NCBI GenBank assembly: GCA_015232355.1 | Contig: JADFZW010000010.1 | Span: forward strand, 98,662 to 162,661 | Source of the DNA: Oligoflexia bacterium | GTDB taxonomy: Bacteria > Bdellovibrionota > Bacteriovoracia > Bacteriovoracales > Bacteriovoracaceae | Length of the DNA: 64,000 nt | Reading direction: 5' to 3' | Part shown: piece by piece, positions 49,202 to 58,884 of the stretch | How the letters are laid out: each line of letters starts with the position of its first letter | How positions within the stretch are numbered: position 1 is the stretch's first letter | Made by a program: the position numbers and the translations under genes | Notes under the pieces: model-generated | Seen by the model: only the letters and a program-made list of their open reading frames with translations | Told to the model about the DNA's origin: nothing | Databases searched by the model: none

Positions 49202-49969
49202 CTAGTACTGGCCTAGCAAGTTTTTCTTACGAGCAATTTTTTCTAGTTTTTTATAAATTACAACTCCAATAAAAAAATAAAATATACTAAGTGTAGCAAT
49301 AAATAAGTACCATTCAATGTTGAATTGAAAATTTTTTCTAACAATCATTTGAATGGTATAAGCACCTGCGCTGAAAGGGATGAATGAGAAACTGTTAAGT
49401 GGATATGCAGGTACAGATACAGCTCCAATAAGACCAAAAGTTAAAACTGAACCTAAGGCATTAAATTTTTTAAAAATCAAAATCAAACCTGATATTGCTA
49501 GCCCCAGACCCCACAAGCAAGGAAGAGAAATTAACAATATGGGAATTACTCTAATAACATCTATATGCAACCATCTATTGGTAGTTAACATGGTCAAAAA
49601 TATAATTACAACAATAAAGAGAAATGAAATAATAGTATCAAAAATCAATCGAAACATTACGCTAAATTCAATTCCTAATGGACATAAATAAAGTTGTTCT
49701 AATGTCCCTTTCTGCATTTCTCCTGAAATTAATTGAGAGGTTGAACTAAAACCAGTAATCGCAAACATCCACATAATGTATCCTATAACTAAAGCATCCA
49801 ACCCATCATTACTAACGGCAGTGCCCGCAAATATTTTAATTCCGTAAAACATGAATAAAAATATTATATACATTACAATAATTTCCATGAAGGTATTAAA
49901 TAAGTAACGTTTAAATTCACACCAACTTTTCAATCCCTCAGCCTTAAATAAATTTAGATATCTTTTCAT
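49202..49969 (-). CDS. ABC-2 type transporter permease
   Basis: This 255-residue protein has about six TM helices (IIVMYIIFLFMFYGIKIF, LVIGYIMWMFAITGFSS, IISFLFIVVIIFLTML, VIPILLISLPCLWGLG, a later short one, and LFIATLSIFYFFIGVVIY), the ABC-2 permease layout. STSQLISGEMQKGTLEQLYLCP is the conserved cytoplasmic loop contacting the ATPase. It overlaps the ATPase gene by 4 bp (ATGA) and together they form a minimal exporter. The substrate is unknown; the secreted metalloprotease gene just upstream on the same strand may be co-transcribed. Confidence 0.88.
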   Translation of the reverse strand: MKRYLNLFKAEGLKSWCEFKRYLFNTFMEIIVMYIIFLFMFYGIKIFAGTAVSNDGLDALVIGYIMWMFAITGFSSTSQLISGEMQKGTLEQLYLCPLGIEFSVMFRLIFDTIISFLFIVVIIFLTMLTTNRWLHIDVIRVIPILLISLPCLWGLGLAISGLILIFKKFNALGSVLTFGLIGAVSVPAYPLNSFSFIPFSAGAYTIQMIVRKNFQFNIEWYLFIATLSIFYFFIGVVIYKKLEKIARKKNLLGQY

Positions 49970-50943
49970 TTGTTAGTTACCCCATTTTTTATTATATCGA
50001 CAAAAATATCTTCAAAGTCATTTTGTAATATATCTACAGATATAATCTCTTGCTTATTTTGTTTTAATATATCAAAGACATGATAGATCTCAGATGATTT
50101 AGTCAGGTTAAAAAATAATTCAGTAACTTCTCCTTCTGGTGTGGTTACAACATTTTTACGAATTAATAAATTATTATCATTTTGAATTAAGGATAATTGT
50201 GAGGCAGATAATTTTTCTGCAGTAGTAATTTTAAATACTTTTTTTAAGAATACTGATTTTAAATTGCTAACATAATCAGAAGCTACTATTGTACCATTTT
50301 TTATAATAATCACTCTATCACAAATAGATTCTATAAATTTCATATCATGAGATGTAACTAGCAAAAATATCTTATCCCTACGTATAATCTCAATAATCCA
50401 TTTTTTCATGTTCCGAGCAGTCTCAACATCAAGACCTAAAGTTGGTTCGTCTAATAACACCATTTCAGGGGAAGTGATAAATGCACAAGCAATTGCAACC
50501 TTTTGTTGCATACCTCTTGAAAATTCTCCGATTTGTTTATTTCTTACAGACTGTAGATCTAAAATATCTAAAAGATATTCCATTCTATATTTAATTTCAT
50601 TAGTAGAAAATCCTCGTAATCCAGCAAAGTAACGAATATTTTCTTCTGGAGACAATCGCCAATAAATATTTCTAGCACCTTCTAAAACTGCACTGATATT
50701 GTTTAAAACTTTTTTTCGATTAGTCTTATTGTTGACACCCAAAATATTTATTTCTCCATCGTCGTGATCAACAATAGTTGTTATCGATTTAATGACGGTA
50801 GTTTTTCCAGATCCATTCGGTCCTAAAATACCTAAGATCTCTCCTTTAAAACCCTCAAAGGAAATGCCATCTACAGCTTTTACTATTTTCTTTTTTACGG
50901 AGTAATATTTTTTAAGAGCTTTAACTTCTAAAATTCTTTGCAT
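49966..50943 (-). CDS. ABC transporter ATP-binding protein
   Basis: The 325-residue ATPase has Walker A ILGPNGSGKTTVIKS, the signature FSRGMQQKVAIACAF (SRGMQ in place of the common LSGGQ), Walker B EMVLLDEPTLGLD and a switch His in LLVTSHDMKF. A C-terminal extension (about 220-325) matches the regulatory tail of drug/antibiotic-type exporters such as CcmA/DrrA-like proteins. AAGGAA precedes the ATG. It pairs with the ABC-2 permease downstream. Confidence 0.93.
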   Translation of the reverse strand: MQRILEVKALKKYYSVKKKIVKAVDGISFEGFKGEILGILGPNGSGKTTVIKSITTIVDHDDGEINILGVNNKTNRKKVLNNISAVLEGARNIYWRLSPEENIRYFAGLRGFSTNEIKYRMEYLLDILDLQSVRNKQIGEFSRGMQQKVAIACAFITSPEMVLLDEPTLGLDVETARNMKKWIIEIIRRDKIFLLVTSHDMKFIESICDRVIIIKNGTIVASDYVSNLKSVFLKKVFKITTAEKLSASQLSLIQNDNNLLIRKNVVTTPEGEVTELFFNLTKSSEIYHVFDILKQNKQEIISVDILQNDFEDIFVDIIKNGVTNK

Positions 50944-50990
50944 GAAATTCCTTACTTGAAATTAATTTAATAAAGATCGATTTTTTATAA

Positions 50991-52433
50991 TTACCAAGTA
51001 TCCTCAAGTTCTTTTTCTAACTCTATTACCTCTTCACCACCTATAAGATATGTTTCTAATGAAACAAAATCGTTATTGAAAACAGCTGTAATAGATAAAT
51101 TAGATAAACGATGTAATGTACTTAAACGTATCTGCACAGGAAGATTATTTACCTCTTTTCCGTCGGAATCATAAAACACCCATTTTAGATTTCTAAGAAA
51201 AGTATAATTAAGACTAGTAAAGAATTGATGATATTTTCCAATTTGTTCTGATCTGTTACTACTACTCAAATCATTATAAAAACCACTACTTTGAATCTCG
51301 TTATTGGAAATCACTTTTGGTGAGGGAGCAGGCATATTATTAGTTAGCATTACTTGAAATTTATTATTATTTACTATTAAAGGTTTTATCGTTCGTTCAG
51401 ATAATTCCACTCGAGTATCTGTTTGAAAGAATTTTATTGCTAAAGGACCTCTACCCATACCTCTACCTCTATCTGTACCTATACTTACATCAACACCATT
51501 TTCATCAGCAAAAGTTTTTATGCAGATTATAGCACTGTTGCCATTTCTAAAACCAATATCATTTGCTATACCAATTATTTTTCTTAAAGAATTATCTAAA
51601 GTTCTAATTCTTCCACAACGAATATTACCCACCCGCCACAAATTTCTATAAACCATAGATTCAAGAGATTCTTTTTTAGGTCCATAAGTAGTTGAAAGTC
51701 TCGATATCAAACGAGTAGTATATTCATCATGATGTATTCCAAAGACATGTCCTAACTCATGAGTTATTACATTATAAAAATTATAATTAATTGGAGTAGA
51801 GTTTGTTGATGAGTTTGTTGATGTTGAAGTTTTTTGCCAAAAATCTACAAGTGTTCCTGGCAGATTATACTTATTTTTCCCTCGATCTGGGGCCACCCAA
51901 ATAAAACCTTGTGCCCGTCCACTTTCCTCACTATATTTGTTTTTTTTAGTAAAGGCCAATACATGTTTTGCACGTTCGGAAAGAACTTTTCTTACGTCTT
52001 GATTTATTTCTCCAATAAGAAAAATCAAATCTGTATTTTTATTACAATTACTTTCAAATTTAAAATTTGTAGAGATATTTTTTCCAACGAATCTTTTTGG
52101 AACTAATGATGTATTTTCTGGTATGGGTTTTGGTTTAATTATTTCGATAGCGTTCTTCCAATCGGAAATAGCATTAGCAATATCATTTTTTACATCATTA
52201 ACTTTCCTTGAAAAATCATCTTCATTAATTACAATACAATATTTTACCTCTTCACAACCAATAAAAAATGGGTTTAGTTCTGTTGTATATCCATCAATAC
52301 CAGTAGAAATCATTCCTCCTCCGCTTCCACCACTGTCACCAGCAGAATTAGCATCCCTTGCATAAGCATCTAATAATATCAAAAACACAAGAACAATTGC
52401 TAAAGATAGTAGAGATAAAGAAAGTATTTTCAT
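50991..52433 (-). CDS. Secreted metzincin-like zinc metalloprotease
   Basis: The N-terminus (MKILSLSLLSLAIVLVFLILLDAYA) is a signal peptide followed by a Gly/Ser stretch. The active-site helix THELGHVFGIHHDE (His225, Glu226, His229, Gly232, His235) matches the metzincin HExxHxxGxxH motif. The following ~30 residues contain LESMVYRNLW, whose Met may be the Met-turn. Upstream blocks (about 60-220) form the N-terminal subdomain. The C-terminal 200 residues are beta-rich and unassigned. The ABC exporter genes lie 48 bp downstream on the same strand. The protease may be exported by Sec; a role in digestion of host or prey proteins is inference. Confidence 0.82.
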   Translation of the reverse strand: MKILSLSLLSLAIVLVFLILLDAYARDANSAGDSGGSGGGMISTGIDGYTTELNPFFIGCEEVKYCIVINEDDFSRKVNDVKNDIANAISDWKNAIEIIKPKPIPENTSLVPKRFVGKNISTNFKFESNCNKNTDLIFLIGEINQDVRKVLSERAKHVLAFTKKNKYSEESGRAQGFIWVAPDRGKNKYNLPGTLVDFWQKTSTSTNSSTNSTPINYNFYNVITHELGHVFGIHHDEYTTRLISRLSTTYGPKKESLESMVYRNLWRVGNIRCGRIRTLDNSLRKIIGIANDIGFRNGNSAIICIKTFADENGVDVSIGTDRGRGMGRGPLAIKFFQTDTRVELSERTIKPLIVNNNKFQVMLTNNMPAPSPKVISNNEIQSSGFYNDLSSSNRSEQIGKYHQFFTSLNYTFLRNLKWVFYDSDGKEVNNLPVQIRLSTLHRLSNLSITAVFNNDFVSLETYLIGGEEVIELEKELEDTW

Positions 52434-52668
52434 ATAATTTTCCTCTGATAATATACAAATTCAGCAGATTACAAAGTATACTGCCATGGATAATTCTTTG
52501 GTTTTTAAACCAGGTGTTGCATTTGACGGACAATCTAGCAAATCAATAAAAAGGAGTAAATTATATTTTTATCAACTTCTTGCATTTTAGTTGAAACTTT
52601 ATTAACTATATTAGGCCATAAAGAATGCAAGATACTAAAAATATAGAGGAAGATAGAAGGAAAATAGA

Positions 52669-53604
52669 ATGGAAAGGAAAGAAAAGAAAAATAAACTTAA
52701 ACTTAAAACTAATATTCATCAAAAAAATAAAAACGATCAAAATAAAGCTACACCGTACCATTATACTGATTATAAAGAATTTATAACTGATTATTGTCAC
52801 CAATATAACTTTACAGTTCAATTTTTGGCCAATAGTACTCAAATTCAAAAATCATATTTAAGTAAAGTATTAAAACATCAAGTACATTTAAATGAAGAAC
52901 AATTTTTTAAAATTATCAGATTTTTAAAAATTGAAGATAGATTTCATGATTACTTATTTTTGCTACTCCGTTTTGCCAGAGCAACTAATGTTGATTACAA
53001 AAATATTCTGCAGAAAAAAGTTAATGAGTTACAAAGAGATAAATTATCTTTAACTAATAGATTATCTACTCAAAATATTATTTCCACCTCTGATGAAAAT
53101 CATTCAAATTTAATCTATTATTTTTTAAATCCATTAATACAAGTTGTTCATAGTTGTTTGTCTATTGATAAATTTAGAAAAGATTGTGAAAAACTAGAAA
53201 CGGTCTTGGATATTTCGGCCCATGATTTAATATTTTGCCTTAAAATTTTAAAAGAATTAAAGCATATTGATTTCACAAGAAGAAGTGATCATAAGATTGA
53301 AATTGAACTATTAACTAGTTTTCTTCATTTAGATAAAGAACATCCATTGGCAAAACAAAATCATGTTAATTGGAGGATTAATGCTCTCAAGAAATTGCAA
53401 GAAGATAGAGTGTTCTTTAAAAGAGAAAATAAAAGCGATTTTACATTTACAGCAACTATTTGTGGTTCTAAAGAACTTTTTAATAGCTTAAACGAAGATT
53501 TGAAAAACTTGATTATTAGCTATAATAATAAATTAAAGAATTCCAATACCGAAATTGTATCTCAATTAAATATTGATAGTTTTACCGTGGTTGATAGTGA
53601 TTAA
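52669..53604 (+). CDS. TIGR02147/DUF4423-like HTH regulator
   Basis: After a Lys/Asn-rich start, YTDYKEFITDYCHQYNFTVQFLANSTQIQKSYLSKVLK resembles the N-terminal helix-turn-helix of TIGR02147 proteins (Y-x-D-Y ... S-x-L-S-K-V), common in Fibrobacter and Bdellovibrio-type bacteria. The rest (about 75-310) is helical with a winged-helix-like middle (SAHDLIFCLKILKELKHIDF), as in DUF4423. It is divergent from the metalloprotease and upstream of the beta-barrel lipoprotein and S41 protease genes, so it may regulate either. GAAGGA precedes the ATG. Family assignment rests on pattern similarity only. Confidence 0.6.
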   Translation: MERKEKKNKLKLKTNIHQKNKNDQNKATPYHYTDYKEFITDYCHQYNFTVQFLANSTQIQKSYLSKVLKHQVHLNEEQFFKIIRFLKIEDRFHDYLFLLLRFARATNVDYKNILQKKVNELQRDKLSLTNRLSTQNIISTSDENHSNLIYYFLNPLIQVVHSCLSIDKFRKDCEKLETVLDISAHDLIFCLKILKELKHIDFTRRSDHKIEIELLTSFLHLDKEHPLAKQNHVNWRINALKKLQEDRVFFKRENKSDFTFTATICGSKELFNSLNEDLKNLIISYNNKLKNSNTEIVSQLNIDSFTVVDSD

Positions 53605-53675
53605 TTTAAGAAAATTATAATTATGAAATTATGTAAATAATGTAGTTAATAAAATTTCAACCAGAATATAAAAAG

Positions 53676-53703
53676 TTGACAAAAATATAATTTACTTTAT
53701 TTT
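53676..53703 (+). promoter_or_regulatory. Candidate sigma-70-type promoter
   Basis: A perfect -35 TTGACA (53676-53681) is separated by 16 bases from TATTTT (53698-53703), a 4-of-6 match to the -10 consensus. It lies about 85 bp before the start codon of the beta-barrel lipoprotein gene. Confidence 0.4.
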
Positions 53704-53787
53704 GTTAATTTACTAAACTTTCACAGAAGAGCTGTACAATTAAAATTTAAAAACAATTGCCAAAGAGATACTCATCTGCAATTGTCT

Positions 53788-54651
53788 ATGGAAGCTAATT
53801 TGAAAATCAAAAATGAAAAGACTTTACCTCTCCTTTTGCTTTTATCACTACTGGCACCTCTATGTCTCTCTACTTTCATGATCTCATGTTCAATTACCAG
53901 CACTGTTATAGAATATAAAAATCCCACATATCGTTTTGAAACTCCCGAGTCTAGTGGAAAATTAGGTCATGGGACAGTAGGATTGGTTGCAGGAAGTAGC
54001 TCTTACCTTCAATTACTAGAAGTGACAGATAAAATGATTTTATTTAATAATTCTACCACGGTGGATGAAGAGGTTAAAATAAGAAGAAGTGATAGCATTG
54101 GTCTATTATCACAATTTGGATTATATAAACGCTTTGATTTACTTTTTAAGTATTCATATTACAGTTTGCCAGCAATAGGTATTAAATATCAATTCATGGG
54201 GGATGATAGAAACAACAACGGATGGAAGGGATCGATAAGTTTCTCAGGATGGTATAGTGATGCCAAACAATCAGGAGTAGTTGTCGGTCTCGTAAAACCA
54301 CTATTTGTTAACTATGTTTCTAATGGTAGAAAGAGACAAAAAATATTAGATAGCAATTTTAGTTTTGGGAAAAGGTTAACAGAGTATTGCCTTTTATATT
54401 CTAACCTATATTATTATCAAGATAGTGTAGATGCCAGCATAACTTCCCAAAACACCAATATCACCTACACCAATAGTGGGCATTTAAAAGCGTATGGAAT
54501 TAATTTAGGATCAGAATTTTCACCATTTTTTGAAAGCTCGAAGTATTTTTTTATTCGCTTAGAGAGTGGTGTTGGAAGAAATCGCTGGTACTATGGACCT
54601 AATATTTTGAACACATTTAATTATGGATTAATGCTTGGTTTGGAATTTTAA
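53788..54651 (+). CDS. Lipobox-containing beta-barrel-like envelope protein
   Basis: ATG 53788 is preferred over the TTG two codons upstream, although no strong ribosome-binding site is seen. The signal peptide (LPLLLLLSLLAPLCLSTFMISC) ends with a lipobox-like FMISC|S. The mature ~250 residues show barrel-like strands (TVGLVAGSSSYLQL, GLLSQFGLYKRFDLLFKYSYY, GIKYQF, FIRLESGVGRN) and the C-terminus NYGLMLGLEF fits a final strand ending in Phe. It is probably outer-membrane located. It is followed by protease genes. Confidence 0.6.
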   Translation: MEANLKIKNEKTLPLLLLLSLLAPLCLSTFMISCSITSTVIEYKNPTYRFETPESSGKLGHGTVGLVAGSSSYLQLLEVTDKMILFNNSTTVDEEVKIRRSDSIGLLSQFGLYKRFDLLFKYSYYSLPAIGIKYQFMGDDRNNNGWKGSISFSGWYSDAKQSGVVVGLVKPLFVNYVSNGRKRQKILDSNFSFGKRLTEYCLLYSNLYYYQDSVDASITSQNTNITYTNSGHLKAYGINLGSEFSPFFESSKYFFIRLESGVGRNRWYYGPNILNTFNYGLMLGLEF

Positions 54652-54708
54652 AATAGAGATTAATACTTAGGATATATATAATAATTATAAAGACAAGGAT
54701 TTTAAATT

Positions 54709-56184
54709 ATGAGCATACTAGAAAAATCAAGATATACCTTTAGTTTTTTATTTCTGATTGTATTTGTTTTTTTTAATTTTAATTTGAAGGCATCTGATAA
54801 TTGTGAACATATTAAAAATGATTTGCAGGTTATTAACCAAATACTAGCATTAAATTCCAGCAACTATAATTATTCTTTATCAAATCAAAATATTTTTGAT
54901 CTCTTCTATCGGCAGGCTCTGAATAAATCATGTAATTCTGATCTTGATTATCTTAAAATTCTTAAAACCTACATTGCTTCATTTGCAGATCCTCACTTGA
55001 ATTTATCAATTAATATACCAGTACAAAGAGTTTCAACTGGAATAATTTTACTTTATTCAAATCAAAAACTATATGTGTACTCAGTTGATAATAAATTATT
55101 AGCAGATCAAAATGTTATGCCAGGTTTGGAACTTGTTAGTTGTGATGGTAAATCGGCATTAGAGATACTAGATAAAGAGGTTTTATCACTCTATCCAGTA
55201 ACTGATTTAGAGGCTGCAAGATTTGCTAAAGCAAATTATTTTTTCTATAGATGGGATAAATTGGAAAACGATAGGAGCATTTGCAGTTTTAAGAAAGGTA
55301 GTGAAGTATATAAGCAAGAACTTATTTGGAAAAAAGATTTTAATCAAGATTTATGGACTAATTATCTAAAAAGATATTTTGATCGAGATTATACCTATCG
55401 CATGGAGGAGACAGGTTATGGAGCATGGGTTTCATTATCAGGAATGTTTTATCAAAATGATAATGAGCTTATGCAGTTAAAAAAGTTTATTTCGGATACT
55501 GATTTATTAAAAAAGAAAAAAAATTTAGTGTTGGATTTAAGAACCAATGGTGGTGGAAATAGTGATTGGGCCAGCAAATGGATTAAAGGAATTTGGGGAT
55601 ATGAACCGCCATCTAATGATAAATCTTCTTTGGTATTTGCCTCCAAGGGTAACGAAGAACATTTTCGAACTTTATTGGAAAAGGAATATGTAAATGGAAA
55701 TATCTCTGAAAATGATATTCAAGAATTACGAGTATGGTTTGATTGCATGAAAAATAATCAAAATAAGTTTGTTAATTTTAACTGTAGCGAGATTTTAGAT
55801 CCTCCTCTAATAAAAAATAAATCAAATGCAGTTAAAGGTTTTCCAAAAATAAATCTTGTTACACCAAAAGTTTATCTGTTAACTGATGCAAATTGTTTTA
55901 GCTCATGTGAGATATTTGTTCGTGAATTAAAAAAAATGCCAAATGTTATTCATGTTGGAGAGGCCACTAATGCAAGCACTTTATTTGGCGATATAAGAAG
56001 AGTGCAAATTCCCAACTCACCTATATACTTAACCTTTCCACAAAAAATATTTTTTTGGAGTGGAGACGGAGCGATCAAACCAGATATTAAAATATCACTT
56101 GATATTGATAAAGAAATTAGCGGGAGAGATTCTATTAAAGATCAAATTGAAAACATTATAAATAGTTCAAGGAATTCAAGATAA
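54709..56184 (+). CDS. S41-family serine protease (C-terminal processing protease-like), exported
   Basis: Signal peptide: TFSFLFLIVFVFFNFNLKA. Residues ~75-270 form an N-terminal region with FADPHLNLSINIP and MPGLELVSCDGKSALEIL, typical of S41 proteins. The protease core follows: KKKNLVLDLRTNGGGNSDWA and YLLTDANCFSSCEIFVREL, where the Ser of FSSC is the likely nucleophile, then VIHVGEATNASTLFGD. No canonical PDZ was identified beyond the MPGLEL segment. It likely cuts proteins in the periplasm or outside. The M23 lipoprotein gene starts 5 bp downstream. Confidence 0.82.
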   Translation: MSILEKSRYTFSFLFLIVFVFFNFNLKASDNCEHIKNDLQVINQILALNSSNYNYSLSNQNIFDLFYRQALNKSCNSDLDYLKILKTYIASFADPHLNLSINIPVQRVSTGIILLYSNQKLYVYSVDNKLLADQNVMPGLELVSCDGKSALEILDKEVLSLYPVTDLEAARFAKANYFFYRWDKLENDRSICSFKKGSEVYKQELIWKKDFNQDLWTNYLKRYFDRDYTYRMEETGYGAWVSLSGMFYQNDNELMQLKKFISDTDLLKKKKNLVLDLRTNGGGNSDWASKWIKGIWGYEPPSNDKSSLVFASKGNEEHFRTLLEKEYVNGNISENDIQELRVWFDCMKNNQNKFVNFNCSEILDPPLIKNKSNAVKGFPKINLVTPKVYLLTDANCFSSCEIFVRELKKMPNVIHVGEATNASTLFGDIRRVQIPNSPIYLTFPQKIFFWSGDGAIKPDIKISLDIDKEISGRDSIKDQIENIINSSRNSR

Positions 56185-56189
56185 GAGAT

Positions 56190-57560
56190 ATGTTTGCTAA
56201 AATATTATTAACTAAATATTTTAATATGATAGAAAATAGAAATAATTACATTTTTCTTAAATATATTTTTATTGTTATATTTATAACTTTAATTGGTTGT
56301 AGCTACAGTAAAGTTGTTAAGGACAATAATGATAAGGATGAAGAAATGAATCCAAATTATAAAAATACAAAATTAGTATTTGATAAGGCAAAAGGAAAAT
56401 CCAAAGTTTCTGTTCTCGACGATAAAATAAAAATTTCTATTTCTAATGGTCCAGTAATTTATGCCTTATATGGGCAATATGGACTAATTCGTGATATTGA
56501 AAGCTATAGAAATAATTTTATGATAAATAAAATTAAAATTACCAATGAAAGCAAAAAGGAAATTAAACTTAAATCATGTATAATTTCCGTTGGGGTCGAA
56601 GGTAAGACATATAATCAAACAATTTTGGATGAGGAGTGGTTAAAAAAGGAAATACATCTTGGTGTAAATAAGATTACTAATCCCAAAATACAAGAGTTGT
56701 ATAAAGAGAATTCTTTTTATTCTGGTGTGTTTACTGATGGGTTATTAATTGGCCATGAAAAATCAGTAGTTTTGCAAAACCAATTTTTTGATTTATATAC
56801 CCCAAAAAAAATTGATACTCTATTGATTGAATGTTTTCTTGAGGACGATCATTTGATAAATGCAAAATTTAAAGTTGGTGAATATGAGCAGAAGAATAAA
56901 TATATTTTTCCAATGAAAGGGGATTTAGCAATTATAGGTGGTCCATATCATATCTGGGGACATAGAATATCACTATTAAGTGAATTTGCTTTCGATGTGA
57001 TGAAGGTAAAAGATGGAAGGTTTTATAAAGATGATCCTTTTAAACCAGAAAATCATTTCTGTTATGGACAAGATATAATGGCCCCTGCTGATGGTGTTGT
57101 TGTTAATTTAGGAGATGGTATTGTAGATAATAGGACTCCATATGATTTTAAAGAAATAGAGTTACAGGCAAAAAAAGAGTTAAAGAATTTGCCTCTGATG
57201 TTCGCATCTGGAGGAAATTTTATTATAATAGATCATGGAAAATCTGAATTTTCTTCATTCAATCATCTATTAAATAAATCGGTAAAAGTAAAAAAAGGTG
57301 ATGTTGTAAAACAAGGACAAGTTATTGCAAAATGTGGAAATTCAGGTAGTGGATCAACTTCACCGCATTTGCATTTTCAGTTTATGAATAACTCAAACTA
57401 TGTTTTTGCCAAAGGATTGCCAATAGTTTTTGAAAATTTGGATAATGGAGCTTTTAGTGATGATGCTTTAAATAGGATGAAGCTACCTACAGAATTTGAA
57501 AAACTTTTTAAAGGATGGGGGGCGGAATTTTCATTGGTGAAAACAATTCCAAAAAAATAA
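56190..57560 (+). CDS. M23-family (LytM-like) peptidase lipoprotein
   Basis: The N-terminal hydrophobic segment ends with a lipobox (IFITLIGC|SYS), so this is probably a lipoprotein. The C-terminal peptidase domain (about 285-420) has NHFCYGQDIMAPADGVVV, where His and Asp are the first zinc ligands, GGNFIIIDHGKSEFSSFNHL, and SPHLHFQF with the final HxH. The order and residues fit M23 endopeptidases that cleave peptidoglycan cross-links. The N-terminal ~250 residues are beta-rich and unassigned. An in-frame ATG at 56226 is an alternative start. It follows the S41 gene by 5 bp and is presumably co-transcribed. Confidence 0.85.
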   Translation: MFAKILLTKYFNMIENRNNYIFLKYIFIVIFITLIGCSYSKVVKDNNDKDEEMNPNYKNTKLVFDKAKGKSKVSVLDDKIKISISNGPVIYALYGQYGLIRDIESYRNNFMINKIKITNESKKEIKLKSCIISVGVEGKTYNQTILDEEWLKKEIHLGVNKITNPKIQELYKENSFYSGVFTDGLLIGHEKSVVLQNQFFDLYTPKKIDTLLIECFLEDDHLINAKFKVGEYEQKNKYIFPMKGDLAIIGGPYHIWGHRISLLSEFAFDVMKVKDGRFYKDDPFKPENHFCYGQDIMAPADGVVVNLGDGIVDNRTPYDFKEIELQAKKELKNLPLMFASGGNFIIIDHGKSEFSSFNHLLNKSVKVKKGDVVKQGQVIAKCGNSGSGSTSPHLHFQFMNNSNYVFAKGLPIVFENLDNGAFSDDALNRMKLPTEFEKLFKGWGAEFSLVKTIPKK

Positions 57561-57673
57561 AATCTATAAGAAATTAAAAAAGTTTTCATTTGAAATGAGA
57601 TTAATTTTTTTATTTTGAAAATCAAAAATCTAATTTTATTTTTATAAATATCTGTCCATCTTAATTTTCTAAA

Positions 57674-58729
57674 TTACAAGAAACTTCTGGTTGTATCTGT
57701 AAATATACTACGTCTAATGTAGTGTTTTACATTATTATCCTCATCCTCGTCAGTAATATCTCCAATAACCTCCTCTAGCACATCTTCTAAAGTAATAATA
57801 CCTTCTGGATTTTGATCGCTACCAACAATGAAAATATGAATCTTTTGTTTTTGCATAATTTTCAAAGCATCCAAAAGTTTCGTTTCTTTACTTATAAATC
57901 GAGGAGGTCGAATAAAACTCACCCAATTATCAGCAACACCACTTTTAAATAAATTTAAAAACTCCTTTGCGTGTAAAAATCCGCAGACATCTTTATCTGC
58001 AATAACGGGAAGTCTGGTTCTCCTAGTATCCAAAATTTTATTCAACACATCTCTTGCTTCTTCTTCATATAAAACATAATTAACTTCATTCCATGGAACC
58101 ATTATATTTTTTATAATTTTGGACTCAAGATCAATTAAATTTAAAATATATTGTTTATGCTCTTTTTTTAACCCTAACAAAGAAACATCATCAATTTCGC
58201 TTTGTATTTCCGTTTCAAATTTTGAACGAAGTAAAAATTTTAATATAAACTTGGTCGTTTTCTCCATAGGAGCAACAAGTGGATTAAGAAATTTTTCAAT
58301 CCACTTAATTGAATATGATAATTTTAAAATAATTGGTAGAGAATATTTTAATGCAATTGATTTTGGCACTAACTCACCAACTACTACTGATAAAAATGTT
58401 ATTGGTACAACGACCATTATAATTGCTATTGTTTCTGCCAATGCTACATTGATGTTTAAATATGCAACTAATAATGGTGTGATTTTTTCTTCAGCTCCGA
58501 CACCACCAACTGCTGCCGAAATTGCTCCAACAAGAGTTATTCCAATTTGTACGGCCGATAAAAATCTTTCAGGAGTTACTTGCATTTTTTCAATTATTGA
58601 AGCTCTGGTATCTCCTCCTAAAGATTTATTACGAATTTTTTTCTTATCTACAGTGACAAACGCCATTTCCGCACAAGACATTATTGAGTTTAAAAACAAA
58701 CATACCAATACAATTACTAAAGCACTCAT
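57674..58729 (-). CDS. CNNM/CBS-domain membrane protein (CorC/HlyC-type family)
   Basis: This 351-residue protein has an N-terminal CNNM (DUF21) domain with three to four TM helices (1-~170: LNSIMSCAEMAFVTVDKKKI, FLSAVQIGITLVGAISAAVG, VVVPITFLSVVVGELVPKSIAL) and a pair of CBS domains (about 200-330: IMVPWNEVNYVLYEEE, TRRTRLPVIADKDVCGFLH, KIHIFIVGSDQNPEGIITLE). The C-terminal CorC_HlyC domain of larger family members is missing; it ends after DVLEEVIGDITDEDED. Such proteins act in Mg/Co homeostasis. AAAGGAAG precedes the ATG. Confidence 0.92.
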   Translation of the reverse strand: MSALVIVLVCLFLNSIMSCAEMAFVTVDKKKIRNKSLGGDTRASIIEKMQVTPERFLSAVQIGITLVGAISAAVGGVGAEEKITPLLVAYLNINVALAETIAIIMVVVPITFLSVVVGELVPKSIALKYSLPIILKLSYSIKWIEKFLNPLVAPMEKTTKFILKFLLRSKFETEIQSEIDDVSLLGLKKEHKQYILNLIDLESKIIKNIMVPWNEVNYVLYEEEARDVLNKILDTRRTRLPVIADKDVCGFLHAKEFLNLFKSGVADNWVSFIRPPRFISKETKLLDALKIMQKQKIHIFIVGSDQNPEGIITLEDVLEEVIGDITDEDEDNNVKHYIRRSIFTDTTRSFL

Positions 58730-58884
58730 TCACTTCCTTTGCCATTCAAAGTAAATGGCATAAAGTTAATATTCTACCTACGCCATTTCTATCAACCATA
58801 AAAAGTTAATAATGGTTTCGGTTTACCTTTAAGTCTTATTTGTTTTTTTATCACTCCAATATACACGAATCGAAAAGGAGTTTT

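Noticed and set aside
52348..52549. Short frames across the metalloprotease 5' end and promoter gap
   Set aside because: They overlap a real signal peptide or the divergent promoter region and lack ribosome-binding sites.
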